A stretch of 64,000 bases of DNA, taken from Sulfurimonas xiamenensis (GTDB taxonomy: Bacteria > Campylobacterota > Campylobacteria > Campylobacterales > Sulfurimonadaceae). The stretch covers positions 868,001 to 932,000 of the forward strand of contig NZ_CP041166.1 of the NCBI RefSeq assembly GCF_009258045.1, in the 5' to 3' direction. The notes under the pieces are model-generated. The model made no database searches. It saw only the letters and a program-made list of their open reading frames with translations, and was not told the origin of the DNA. The position numbers and the translations under genes are program-made. Below are positions 1-8,291 of this stretch, in pieces; within the stretch, counting starts at the first letter, position 1; every line of letters begins with the position of its first letter.

Positions 1-616
1 CGACAGAGTAGGGCATATCCTGATACTTCTCAAACGCTTCGAAAGTCTCTTTTAGATTTTTTGTTTTTATGGTTGTCTGATTTATATTTTTAGAGTTGAT
101 TTTCTTTAGCGAAATTTTTGCACTTAAAATAACACCTGTAAGCCCCATACCTCCGCAGGTTGCATAAAAGAGTTCATCCCCTTTTTTGCAAACTTTTGTC
201 TCACCATCGGGAAGCATTATGGTGAGCTCTTCCACACATTCGCTAAAACACCCCTCTATATGATGATTCTTTCCATGAACATCACTTGCAATCGCTCCGC
301 CGAGGGTAATAAGTTTGGTTCCGGGAGTAACTTTTAAAAACCATCCGCGCTTTACTATAGAGTCTAAAATCTCACTCAGCAGCACACCGGCCTGGCATGT
401 AAGCATCCCGTTTTGCTCATCAAAGTTCAAAAAGTTGTTATAGTTTTTGCAGTAAATAATATTTTCATTTAAAGCGCTGTCGCCGTAGCTTCTGCCGTTT
501 CCATACGGGATAAATTCGGTAGTTTTTTCTAGATAATTTTTTAAGCTCTCTCTATCTCTTAGAGCAAATTTTTTGGTGATGATTTTTGGGTACATGCCCC
601 AGCTAAAGAGACTCAC
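1..616 (-). CDS. DprE1-like FAD-dependent oxidase, partial (C-terminus outside window)
   Basis: N-terminal 205 residues of an FAD-linked oxidase; the gene runs off the left edge. Translating the minus strand from a GTG at 616 gives PYGNGRSYGDS at residues 37-47 and a TPGT...LGGAIASDVHGKNHH block at about 98-119. Both are hallmarks of the PCMH-type FAD domain of DprE1, the decaprenylphosphoryl-ribose 2'-oxidase. DprE1 starts the epimerisation of polyprenyl-phosphate-ribose to arabinose. The GTG lies 2 nt after the GtrA stop, so the two are co-transcribed; an ATG at 595 is an alternative start. The UbiA-type enzyme and GtrA upstream support this role over a generic sugar-lactone oxidase. A DprE2 reductase would be expected just outside the window. 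Substrate is inferred. Confidence 0.8.
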   Translation of the reverse strand, partial: MSLFSWGMYPKIITKKFALRDRESLKNYLEKTTEFIPYGNGRSYGDSALNENIIYCKNYNNFLNFDEQNGMLTCQAGVLLSEILDSIVKRGWFLKVTPGTKLITLGGAIASDVHGKNHHIEGCFSECVEELTIMLPDGETKVCKKGDELFYATCGGMGLTGVILSAKISLKKINSKNINQTTIKTKNLKETFEAFEKYQDMPYSV

Positions 617-618
617 GG

Positions 619-1008
619 CTAATCCTTAAAGACAAATCTTTTATCAAGATAGTATTTTACTATATATCCTATACTAAGTCCAATAATAGCGCCTAAGTAT
701 TTTGCATTTTCATTTTCAAATATTGTGTCAAATCCAATCTCAAAGCCCCAAAAGATAAATGTCGTAAAAACTCCCATAAGTGAGTAGAGAAAAAATTTTT
801 TGCCATCATCCTTTTTACTCTTTGGAATATGAAAAAAGATATATTTTTTATCTAAAATATATTTTGATATCAGGCCTGCAGCCGTTCCGACAAACATTGC
901 TATATAGAGTGATAAAAATCCCTCATAAATCAGAAAGCTTATGTATTGAAACGCTATATTGAGCGCAGTTGAGAGAAGTGCAAAGAGCGTGTATCTGATG
1001 GCAATCAT
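619..1008 (-). CDS. GtrA-like small membrane protein
   Basis: A 129-residue protein with four hydrophobic segments and a basic C-terminus, matching the GtrA/DPMS-associated family. Members are proposed to move or hold polyprenyl-phosphate sugars at the membrane. I chose the ATG at 1008 because it overlaps the UbiA stop in an ATGA arrangement; the frame is open to a start at 1044 inside the UbiA gene, which is less likely. It sits between the UbiA-type transferase and the DprE1-like oxidase. Mycobacteria have the same association, where Rv3789 (GtrA family) neighbours DprE1. The family assignment is good; the exact role is inferred from context. Confidence 0.75.
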   Translation of the reverse strand: MIAIRYTLFALLSTALNIAFQYISFLIYEGFLSLYIAMFVGTAAGLISKYILDKKYIFFHIPKSKKDDGKKFFLYSLMGVFTTFIFWGFEIGFDTIFENENAKYLGAIIGLSIGYIVKYYLDKRFVFKD

Positions 1009-1886
1009 ATTAGTTTTACAATTCCTATAAAACAGATAAGCCAAGAAAGAATAGTTAGTTTTAAAAATTTATCTTCAATGACTATTTTTGTAGGATTGCC
1101 GCTATTTTCTTCTACAAAAGTTATCTGCATATAGCGGATAACTCCAAGGATTACAAAAAAAGAAGTAAGATAAAGATAGTTTGAGTCGAGTCTTTTTGTA
1201 ACTTCGGGTGAAATAGTGTATAAAATATAGCTCATAATTACAACGCCCGCCATTAAAACCATAGATGCGTTTACAAACTCAAGGTTGTAACCGTCAATGT
1301 TTTTGCGTGTTTCTTGACCTTCTAATGAGAGGAGAACGTCATCTCTTCTTTTTGCAAGAGCCAAAAAAAGTGCCAAAAGAAATGTCATAAGAATTATCCA
1401 CATAGAGAGTTCTATATCTGTTACAGCCCATCCTGCAAAAAGTCGTAAAACAAAACCTGTAGCGATGATAAATATATCCAAAACGGCAATATGTTTTAGT
1501 TTAATAGAGTAAAAAATATTTAAAATAAAGTAGATAAGCAAAACAAGAAAAAGAGTGCTGTTTAAGAAAAAAGATAGAAGAAGGGAAGATGAACAGAGCA
1601 GTAAAATAAGTAAAACGGCACTCCTTTTTGAAACACTTCCATTTGCAAGAGGACGATTTTTTTTAGTTGGGTGCGCTCTGTCTTCTTTAATATCTAAAAG
1701 ATCATTAAAAATATAAACACTGCTTGTTAAAACACAAAAGAGTAAAAAAGCCAAAAGAGTGTTAATATTATCATCTATATTTGAAAATGAGAACGAAAAC
1801 AGAAGCGGCATAAAAATAAAGAGATTTTTTATATATTGATGAACTCTAAAGAGCTTGAAAATGTCACTCAAAAAGACAACCTTCAC
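1005..1886 (-). CDS. UbiA-family prenyltransferase, DPPR synthase type
   Basis: A 293-residue integral membrane protein with about eight hydrophobic segments. The Mg2+/diphosphate motif NDLLDIKED lies at residues 61-69 and is followed by RAHPTKKNRPLANG. That extended string is typical of decaprenyl-phosphate phosphoribosyltransferases (UbiA/Rv3806c type), which transfer 5-phosphoribose from PRPP to a polyprenyl phosphate; quinone-forming UbiA enzymes differ there. It is the first gene of a minus-strand set with GtrA and the DprE1-like oxidase. Together they suggest polyprenyl-phosphate-arabinofuranose synthesis for a surface glycan. It is transcribed divergently from the DJ-1 gene across about 70 bp. 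Confidence is high for the family and moderate for the substrate. Confidence 0.85.
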   Translation of the reverse strand: MKVVFLSDIFKLFRVHQYIKNLFIFMPLLFSFSFSNIDDNINTLLAFLLFCVLTSSVYIFNDLLDIKEDRAHPTKKNRPLANGSVSKRSAVLLILLLCSSSLLLSFFLNSTLFLVLLIYFILNIFYSIKLKHIAVLDIFIIATGFVLRLFAGWAVTDIELSMWIILMTFLLALFLALAKRRDDVLLSLEGQETRKNIDGYNLEFVNASMVLMAGVVIMSYILYTISPEVTKRLDSNYLYLTSFFVILGVIRYMQITFVEENSGNPTKIVIEDKFLKLTILSWLICFIGIVKLI

Positions 1887-1953
1887 TTTTTAAGTAAATT
1901 ATAACATTATAAGTATAAAATTAAAAAGATAAAATAAGAGAAGGAGATAGATA

Positions 1954-2511
1954 ATGAACAGAGTTTTAGTGCCGTTGGCAGATGGATTTGAAGAGATAGA
2001 AGCGATAAATATCATAGATGTTTTAAGAAGAGGCGGTATTGAGGTTTTGGTTGCTTCTTTGGGTGAGAAGGGTTCAGTTAGAGGTGCTCATAATGTTACA
2101 GTTTTGTCTGATATGTCCATAAATGATGTAGTCGTAGAGAATCTTGATATGATAGTGCTGCCTGGCGGCTGGGACGGAACAGTTGCTCTGCGTGATGATG
2201 CAAATGTACAACGAATTCTTAAAGAGATGGATAAAAAAGGCAAAAGCATAGGAGCAATCTGTGCAGCACCTCTTGTGCTTGAGAGTGCAGGGGTATTAAA
2301 ACATAATTACACATGTTATCCGACTATTGAGAAGCAGATAAGAGAGGATGGATTTAGCGATAAAAACATGGTTGTGGAAGATGCTAATGTTTTGACATCG
2401 CGCGGACCTGCAACGGCTATCTGTTTTGGATTGCAAATCGTTAAAAAACTTCAAGGCGAGAAAAAGTACAGTGAGGTAAAATCTGCTCTTTTGGCCGAGT
2501 ACTGTGATTAA
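1954..2511 (+). CDS. DJ-1/PfpI (ThiJ) family protein
   Basis: A 185-residue single-domain protein of the DJ-1/ThiJ/PfpI superfamily. The nucleophile-elbow cysteine is C103 in GAICAAPLVLE. The acidic partner is in GFEEIEA (E14 or E16), and the second glycine-rich turn is LPGGWDG near residue 69. Members are glyoxalase-III/deglycase-like or redox chaperones, and I cannot tell which this is. A strong Shine-Dalgarno, GAAGGAG, precedes the ATG. The stop codon shares a TTAA with the stop of the convergent methyltransferase gene, a 4-nt overlap of termini. Length is normal for the family. Confidence 0.85.
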   Translation: MNRVLVPLADGFEEIEAINIIDVLRRGGIEVLVASLGEKGSVRGAHNVTVLSDMSINDVVVENLDMIVLPGGWDGTVALRDDANVQRILKEMDKKGKSIGAICAAPLVLESAGVLKHNYTCYPTIEKQIREDGFSDKNMVVEDANVLTSRGPATAICFGLQIVKKLQGEKKYSEVKSALLAEYCD

Positions 2512-3422
2512 GAGTTTTGCCTTTTAAAAACTAAGTTTTTAAGGCTTCTCTCTTCATCTTGGCTTGCAAACTCTTTTAGGTTTTCAAGCCGTTTAACAAA
2601 CTTAAATTCGGGTGCAAACTCATCTATCAGCTTAATCAAAAAATTTGAATCCAAATCAGGTGCGTTTAAAGATGCCAGAAGTATACACTCTTGTGATGCG
2701 ATATCGGGTAGTTTTTTTATGATTTTTTGATAATCTTTTTTGGCATCAAAACTCCCTTTTTGATAACTTGGCGGATCTATAATTATGAGATCAAAAGGTC
2801 CTTTTTTCTTTATTCTGGAAAATGATTTAAGTATATTGTATGGCAAAAAACTGACACCTTTTGTATCTATATCGTTAAGATAATGGTTTTTTCGTCCTAT
2901 TGAGAGTGCGCTTTTGCTCATATCAATATTTGAGACGCTTTTTGCACCGCCGAGTTTTGCAGCAACACTAAAGGCGCATGTGTAGGAGAAGAGATTGAGT
3001 ATATTTTTATTTTTAGCGTTTTCTCTAACAAATGTTCTACCGTTTTTCATATCTGCAAAGTAGAGGCTGTTTTGGTTTGAAGTAAGGTTAAGTTTTAATT
3101 TCATGCCGTTTTCAACTGCAAAGAGATTTTCTTCAAGCTCACCGGCAATAACTTCGCTTGGAGCACCCTTTATATAGCGTCTTTGAAGCACAATGATCTT
3201 ATGTCCTGAGTAGGATATAAATTTTTGCAGCATCTCTATAAGCTTATCCTCCTTTGCATCTTCAAAGTAGAGAGCCACACTTAAAACAGTATCTATTGAG
3301 TCGATTGTTAGATGCTTCCATTCATCATAAAGAGCTCCGCGACCGTGAAAAAGCCTTTTAAACTCCTCTGTTTTATCTTTTACACTCTCTTGCAGTAGTT
3401 CTTCTAATTGTTTGATTGTCAT
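2508..3422 (-). CDS. class I SAM-dependent methyltransferase, RlmI-like
   Basis: A 304-residue Rossmann methyltransferase of the COG1092 (RlmI/RlmK C-terminal) type. Visible motifs are VLNLFSYTCAFSVAA-like motif I (NILNLFSYTCAF), a middle DM(S) acidic loop and the catalytic-loop signature DLIIIDPPSY. The family methylates 23S rRNA cytosine C5 or guanine, but no PUA domain is seen, so the RNA target is unknown. I chose the ATG at 3422 because the frame upstream runs into the divergent NADH dehydrogenase gene. It converges with the DJ-1 gene, sharing TTAA at the stop codons. Confident as a methyltransferase, less so for the substrate. Confidence 0.8.
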   Translation of the reverse strand: MTIKQLEELLQESVKDKTEEFKRLFHGRGALYDEWKHLTIDSIDTVLSVALYFEDAKEDKLIEMLQKFISYSGHKIIVLQRRYIKGAPSEVIAGELEENLFAVENGMKLKLNLTSNQNSLYFADMKNGRTFVRENAKNKNILNLFSYTCAFSVAAKLGGAKSVSNIDMSKSALSIGRKNHYLNDIDTKGVSFLPYNILKSFSRIKKKGPFDLIIIDPPSYQKGSFDAKKDYQKIIKKLPDIASQECILLASLNAPDLDSNFLIKLIDEFAPEFKFVKRLENLKEFASQDEERSLKNLVFKRQNS

Positions 3423-3444
3423 TCTAAGCCTAAGTAAATTTTTG

Positions 3445-3450
3445 TATAAT
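3445..3450 (+). promoter_or_regulatory. probable -10 box for the NADH dehydrogenase gene
   Basis: TATAAT lies 36 bp before the TTG at 3481, in the short divergent gap. No good -35 box is visible, as is usual for sigma70 promoters in Campylobacterota. A start of transcription near 3457 would leave only a few bases before the ATG at 3463 but a normal leader before the TTG at 3481. Confidence 0.45.
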
Positions 3451-3480
3451 TCTATCGATTTTATGGTGCAAAGGCAAAAT

Positions 3481-4680
3481 TTGAATAAAAAAGTAGTAAT
3501 TATCGGCGGCGGATATGGCGGACTTCGCGCTATAGAGCATTTGGCTATGCGAGCAGATATAGATGTGACACTTATAGACAAACATCATTATCACTATCTT
3601 CAAACGGAGGCGTATGGCTATATTGCCGGTAGATTTGATCTTCATGATGTAGTTATTGATTTGCAAGATTGGTGTAGCGGATTTAAGAAAAAAGTTGCTT
3701 TTGTAAATGAGAGTGCTCTTTGTGTTGATTTTGAGTCTCAAAAAGTAAAAATTTGCAGCGGTGAGATAGCATATGATTACCTTATTATCGCAACAGGAGC
3801 AAAAACAAATTTTTTCTCTTTTATAGAGGGTCTTAGAGAACATAGTTTTGGCGTAAAAAATCTTCACAGAGCTCATAATTTTAGAGTAGAATTTGAAAAT
3901 CTGATCTATAAAAAACTTCAAAATGAGGATGATGCGCAAGAGATAAATTTGGCCATTGGAGGTGCGGGACTTAGTGGTGTTGAGGTGGCTGCAGAGATGG
4001 CAAATGTAGTTGCTGTTTATAAAAAAACACTTGGAAGCAGAGTAAACAGCATAAAAATTCATCTTATAGATGCAAGCAAGACAATCTTGCCGGGAATGAG
4101 CGATTTTTTGATAAAAAGTACACATAAGCGGCTTGAATCTCTTGGAGTCAATATTCTTACCGACGCTTTTATACAAAAAATGGATGATACAACTATCTAT
4201 TTTAAAAACGCTAATCCACTTCAATATCATTTTATGATTTTTACAGGTGGAATTAAAGCATCAGAATTTAATGAAACAATAGATACGCAAAAAAATAAAA
4301 TCTCTCAGTTTATTCCAAATGAGATGTTAAATATCGGCGGCAAAAAGAATGTATTTGCTATAGGAGATTGTGTTGAAATCAGAGATGCAGAACAAAATAT
4401 ACTGCCTCCAACAGCTCAAACTGCCGAGAGAAGCGCAGAGTATGTGGCAGACTCTATCCATAAAAAAATAGATAAACAACCTTTAAAACCTTTTGATGCA
4501 AAAGTGTTGGGTGTGTTTATAGCACTTGGCGGACGCTGGGCAAGCGGAGAGCTTTTTGGTTTTATAAAAGTAAAAGGATATAGTGCATACCTGCTTAAAA
4601 AAGCAATAACATACGCTTACTATATCGGACTTCGTCTTCGTATAAATACAGGCTATAAAAACAGGATAAAAAATCCTTAG
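3481..4680 (+). CDS. NAD(P)/FAD-dependent oxidoreductase, type II NADH dehydrogenase-like
   Basis: A roughly 400-residue pyridine nucleotide-disulfide oxidoreductase-family flavoprotein. The FAD-binding GGGYGG is at the very N-terminus, a second Rossmann motif (IGGAGLSGVEVAAE) near residue 160 and the FAD-closing AIGDC near 300. The pattern fits single-subunit NDH-2 enzymes that pass electrons from NADH to quinone at the inner face of the membrane; sulfide:quinone reductases are related, but the paired redox cysteines are not evident. I chose the TTG at 3481 because AAGG sits 6 nt before it. An in-frame ATG at 3463 would add six residues but has no Shine-Dalgarno. It runs convergently with cysS. 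Confidence 0.75.
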   Translation: MNKKVVIIGGGYGGLRAIEHLAMRADIDVTLIDKHHYHYLQTEAYGYIAGRFDLHDVVIDLQDWCSGFKKKVAFVNESALCVDFESQKVKICSGEIAYDYLIIATGAKTNFFSFIEGLREHSFGVKNLHRAHNFRVEFENLIYKKLQNEDDAQEINLAIGGAGLSGVEVAAEMANVVAVYKKTLGSRVNSIKIHLIDASKTILPGMSDFLIKSTHKRLESLGVNILTDAFIQKMDDTTIYFKNANPLQYHFMIFTGGIKASEFNETIDTQKNKISQFIPNEMLNIGGKKNVFAIGDCVEIRDAEQNILPPTAQTAERSAEYVADSIHKKIDKQPLKPFDAKVLGVFIALGGRWASGELFGFIKVKGYSAYLLKKAITYAYYIGLRLRINTGYKNRIKNP

Positions 4681-4684
4681 AAAA

Positions 4685-6085
4685 CTATATTTTTTCCCAA
4701 AAAGTTCCTTGCGGAGTATCCATTAGATTTACTCCATAAGCGAGTATCTCATCGCGGAGTTTATCTGAAGTTGCAAAATCTTTTGCTTTTTTTGCTTCAT
4801 CTCTTTTGGATATAAGTGCATTGATTTTTACTTTTGTCTCTTCATCGACGCCTAATTGAAAATATTCATAAGGATTTTTAACTCCAAATCCCAAAACTTT
4901 TTCAATATAGGCTAAATTTGAGAGAGTCTCTTTTTTAAACTCTTTATGTTTTCCTGCAGTGTCGAGTACTTCATTTGCATGCGAAATCATCTCATCTATA
5001 AGTGCAAGTGAAGCAGATATATTTAAATCATCATTTAGTGCTTTTAGCAACGAATCTTGAAAAGCTGTTCTTTCACTGTTGTGGCTCAAACCAAAGAGAC
5101 GCTTTTTAAGTCTGTAAATTTTATCCAATCTCTTTTTCGAAGCACTCAAATCCTCTTCATTAAAGTTAAAGTTGCTTCTGTAGTGTGTACTTAAGAGATA
5201 AAATCTTAAGACCTCTCCGTCATAGACTTTAAGAGCATCTTTTAAGAAAAAACTATTTCCTAAACTCTTTGACATCTTTTCACCCTCAATATTTACAAAA
5301 CCGTTGTGCATCCAGTAGTTAGCTAAAACATGATTTGTAGCACACCTAGTTTGAGCCGCTTCGTTTTCATGATGCGGAAAGAGCAGATCCGCTCCGCCGC
5401 CGTGAATATCTACTGCATATTTTACATCTTTTTGCGCCAGGTGCTTTTCTATCATTGCTGAACACTCTATATGCCATCCGGGGCGGCCTTTGCCAAAAGG
5501 AGAATCAAATGATATACTATCATCGCGTACGCTTTTCCATAGGGCAAAATCGGCGCTGTGTTTTTTTTGAGATGAGCTCTCGACACGCTGCATCTTCTCA
5601 TCCTCATCCTGGATTCTATGTGAAAGTTTTAGATACTCACTGTCACTTGAAGTATCAAAATATACATCACCATCCTCTGTTTTATAGGCGTGATTATTAT
5701 CAATAAGTTTTTGTATAAGTTCAAACATTGCTTCAAGCGACTCGGTTGCTTTTGGTTCAATATTTGGACGCATAACACCAAGTTTACTCATCTCTTCATG
5801 ATAAGCTTGTGTGTAAAAGTCTGTTATCTCTTTTATGCTTTTATGCTGCTCAATAGATTTTTTAATGATTTTATCATCTATATCTGTTATATTTCTGGCA
5901 TAAGTAACATCATAGCCGTTGGCTTTTAAGACTCTTGTAAGCAGGTCAAAAACCAAAGCACTTTTTGCATGACCTAAATGAGCATCATCATATACAGTCG
6001 GACCGCATACATAAAGAGTTACTTTAGCATCTCTTTGTGGAATAAATTTTCTTTTGGTTTTTTGTACAGAATCATATATATACAC
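4685..6085 (-). CDS. cysS: cysteinyl-tRNA synthetase
   Basis: A class I aminoacyl-tRNA synthetase of 466 residues, the usual length for CysRS. It charges tRNA-Cys in the cytoplasm. CGPTVYDDAHLGHAKS near residues 27-42 contains a zinc-ligand cysteine and the HIGH-type motif HLGH. GWHIECSAMI carries a further zinc ligand, HGGGADLLFPHHENE is diagnostic for CysRS, and KMSKSLGN is the KMSKS loop. It starts at a GTG at 6085 and overlaps the 3' end of murJ by 14 nt, so translation is probably coupled. No truncation is seen. Confidence 0.97.
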   Translation of the reverse strand: MYIYDSVQKTKRKFIPQRDAKVTLYVCGPTVYDDAHLGHAKSALVFDLLTRVLKANGYDVTYARNITDIDDKIIKKSIEQHKSIKEITDFYTQAYHEEMSKLGVMRPNIEPKATESLEAMFELIQKLIDNNHAYKTEDGDVYFDTSSDSEYLKLSHRIQDEDEKMQRVESSSQKKHSADFALWKSVRDDSISFDSPFGKGRPGWHIECSAMIEKHLAQKDVKYAVDIHGGGADLLFPHHENEAAQTRCATNHVLANYWMHNGFVNIEGEKMSKSLGNSFFLKDALKVYDGEVLRFYLLSTHYRSNFNFNEEDLSASKKRLDKIYRLKKRLFGLSHNSERTAFQDSLLKALNDDLNISASLALIDEMISHANEVLDTAGKHKEFKKETLSNLAYIEKVLGFGVKNPYEYFQLGVDEETKVKINALISKRDEAKKAKDFATSDKLRDEILAYGVNLMDTPQGTFWEKI

Positions 6086-7478
6086 TGATTAAATCCTTCA
6101 AAATTATAAGTAAAATAGTAAATAAAATTGAACCAATTATAAGATAGATGGCTTTTTTGCATAGAAGTATATCGAAAAAGTTTTTTACTCCAAATGCTTT
6201 TATAGTTAAGTAAAACCCGACAAATCCGCTAATAGTACTAGCTAACGCCAAACCTGCTGCTCCGAGAGGCATGATAAAAAACAAAGAGAAAAGAATATTT
6301 GCACTTAGAGATGCAGTAGCAATCTTTGCGGCTTGCATCTGCTGCTCATTTGCATATATCCAAAGCAAAAAGAGTTTTTGAAGACCAAAAGGCAAAAGAC
6401 CTATCATATACATCTGCAGTACCGCCGCTGTATTAAGAGTATCACTGTTAGTAAAGGCACCTCTCTCAAACAGAAGCCAGATAATCTCTTGCGAGAGTAT
6501 AAATCCGCCGATAGTGCTGGCACTAAGTAAAAAAGCCAAAAACCAGAAAGCTTTTTGCATAAACACTTTGGCTTTTATCTCATCTTTGTTTTTAATATAT
6601 TTTGCAATAGTTGGGAAAAGAGCGATGGATGTGGCAATTGCAAACAAAGCAAGAGGCAGTTGAAAAATACGGTTGGAGTAGTAGAGATAACTGATTGCTC
6701 CGCTTGCTAAAAATGAGGCAAGCCATGTATCTAAAAATGCGCTTATCTGCGCGGTTGAATTTCCCCAAATAGCAGGTAAAAACTGTTTTTGAAATTTTTT
6801 TGTCTCTTGTGTTATTTTTTTGAATTTTACTTTTAAATAGCTAAATCCGCCGCAAACAAGCCTAAAAAGCCCAAGGTTATAGATGGCGATCATATGTGAA
6901 AAAAGTTGTAAAAGACCACCGATAACTACCCCGTAACTTAGATAGTAGACTATCTCATTTTGGCTTTTGTCCTGCGAAAAATAGAGTGCTAAAATAAGTG
7001 AAATATTGAGCAAAGCAGTTGAAAAAGCTGTAGTGGCAAAATGTTGTTTATATTGTAAAAGAGTGCTTAAAAAAGTTACCATAAAGATAAGCGGCAGATA
7101 CCAGAAGTTGATTGCTACAAAAGGTGAAGCAAGATCTATCATCTCTTTGTCAAAACCGATTGCTATTGCTTTTGTAGCGATAGAGGGCAAAATATTTACA
7201 AAGAGTGTCAATATTACTATAATGGACAAAAATATACTAAATATATGCGCCAAAAAAACAGCTCTATGTTTTGATTTTGCATATGCAGGGATAAAAACTT
7301 GTGTAAAAGCACCTTCTGCAAAGATACGGCGAAAAAGATTTGGGAGTTTAAATGCAATAAAAAATATATCACTGTATATATTTGCGCCAAGAACAGATGC
7401 GGTTAAAAGATCTCTTAAAAATCCTAAAACTCTTGAAAATAAAATTCCAAAACTATTGGTGAAAATTGATTTAAACAT
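6072..7478 (-). CDS. murJ: lipid II flippase MurJ
   Basis: An approximately 468-residue polytopic membrane protein with about 14 hydrophobic segments, in the MOP exporter superfamily. MurJ flips lipid II to the periplasm for peptidoglycan synthesis. The N-terminal signature GILFSRVLGFLRDLLTASVLG and the stretch KLPNLFRRIFAEGAFTQVFIP are characteristic of MurJ/MviN. I prefer the ATG at 7478; a TTG at 7511 would add 11 residues before the conserved N-terminus. It is upstream of cysS and overlaps it by 14 nt. The ruvA-murF cell-wall operon begins on the opposite strand about 230 bp away. Confidence 0.93.
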   Translation of the reverse strand: MFKSIFTNSFGILFSRVLGFLRDLLTASVLGANIYSDIFFIAFKLPNLFRRIFAEGAFTQVFIPAYAKSKHRAVFLAHIFSIFLSIIVILTLFVNILPSIATKAIAIGFDKEMIDLASPFVAINFWYLPLIFMVTFLSTLLQYKQHFATTAFSTALLNISLILALYFSQDKSQNEIVYYLSYGVVIGGLLQLFSHMIAIYNLGLFRLVCGGFSYLKVKFKKITQETKKFQKQFLPAIWGNSTAQISAFLDTWLASFLASGAISYLYYSNRIFQLPLALFAIATSIALFPTIAKYIKNKDEIKAKVFMQKAFWFLAFLLSASTIGGFILSQEIIWLLFERGAFTNSDTLNTAAVLQMYMIGLLPFGLQKLFLLWIYANEQQMQAAKIATASLSANILFSLFFIMPLGAAGLALASTISGFVGFYLTIKAFGVKNFFDILLCKKAIYLIIGSILFTILLIILKDLISVYI

Positions 7479-7709
7479 AGGCTTCTTTTGTAGAATCTGG
7501 ACAGCTTTCAAAACTTATTGGATATTTTTGAATCTGCTTACATATTACTTTTACGAAAGTTTAACAAATATTTGATTAAAATGGAGAGTTTAATTTTAAA
7601 AATTTAATTTTAGATGAAATAGATAAAAAAACAATGATTTCTTCCTCTTTTTTACAACTAAAGCACTATTTTTTAAATGAGGGATACTTTAATTTAAGGC
7701 GGTAGATCA

Positions 7710-8276
7710 GTGATAGTAGGTTTAAAAGGAAAAATTGAGCATAAAGAGCCATCTTTTGTACATGTTGATGTAAATGGTGTAGTTTATGAAGTTTTTATAT
7801 CATTGCAAACTTTTTCTGCCATAGGAAATGATGAAGTAAAGCTCTATACATCACATATAATAAGAGAAGATGCACAGCTGCTTTATGGATTTTTAGAGAT
7901 AAGTGAAAAAAAGCTTTTTGAGAGACTTATCAAGATAAACGGAGTAGGTCCGAAAGTTGCAATGGCAATTTGTTCAACCTATACGCCGGCTCAATTTGCA
8001 GTTGTTATAAACAATAAAGATATGAACGGTGTAAAAAAAGTTCCCGGTATCGGGCCTAAAAGTGCAGGGCGGATTTTGGTTGAACTGAGCGGATTTGATG
8101 TTGAGCTTGTTTCATCACAAAATGAAGAGGTGAGTCAAGCCTTTAGCCAGGCTTCTGAAGCGCTTGAGTCACTGGGATTTAAAAAAGACAAGATATCCAA
8201 AGCACTTGCAAAATGCAGTGCAGATGATACAGCTTCACTCGTAAAAGAGGGTTTAAAGCTTTTACAAACAATTTAA
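7710..8276 (+). CDS. ruvA: Holliday junction helicase subunit RuvA
   Basis: A 188-residue DNA-junction-binding protein that partners RuvB in branch migration. The N-terminal OB-fold starts [14 protein letters not shown], the central helix-hairpin-helix motifs are [10 protein letters not shown] (about 74-83) and [16 protein letters not shown] (about 112-127), and a C-terminal ALESLGF region is the RuvB-contacting domain. The start is a GTG. It is the first gene of a run leading into ddl with a 15-nt gap, the same order I know from Campylobacter. Confidence 0.96.
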   Translation: MIVGLKGKIEHKEPSFVHVDVNGVVYEVFISLQTFSAIGNDEVKLYTSHIIREDAQLLYGFLEISEKKLFERLIKINGVGPKVAMAICSTYTPAQFAVVINNKDMNGVKKVPGIGPKSAGRILVELSGFDVELVSSQNEEVSQAFSQASEALESLGFKKDKISKALAKCSADDTASLVKEGLKLLQTI

Positions 8277-8291
8277 TCAAGGAAATATATA

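Noticed and set aside
3430-4230. Long antisense frame opposite the NADH dehydrogenase gene
   Set aside because: Composition is typical of a shadow frame (runs of Ile, Lys, Phe, Tyr and Cys with no domain), while the plus-strand frame has clear FAD and NAD motifs.
7006-7575. Antisense frame of 189 codons opposite murJ
   Set aside because: No domain, very lysine-rich, and murJ on the other strand is a clear, complete family member.
7634-7705. Open frame of 23 codons between murJ and ruvA, open further upstream without a start
   Set aside because: No upstream start codon or Shine-Dalgarno, low-complexity AT-rich sequence, and it overlaps the ruvA ribosome-binding region. It more likely holds divergent promoters.
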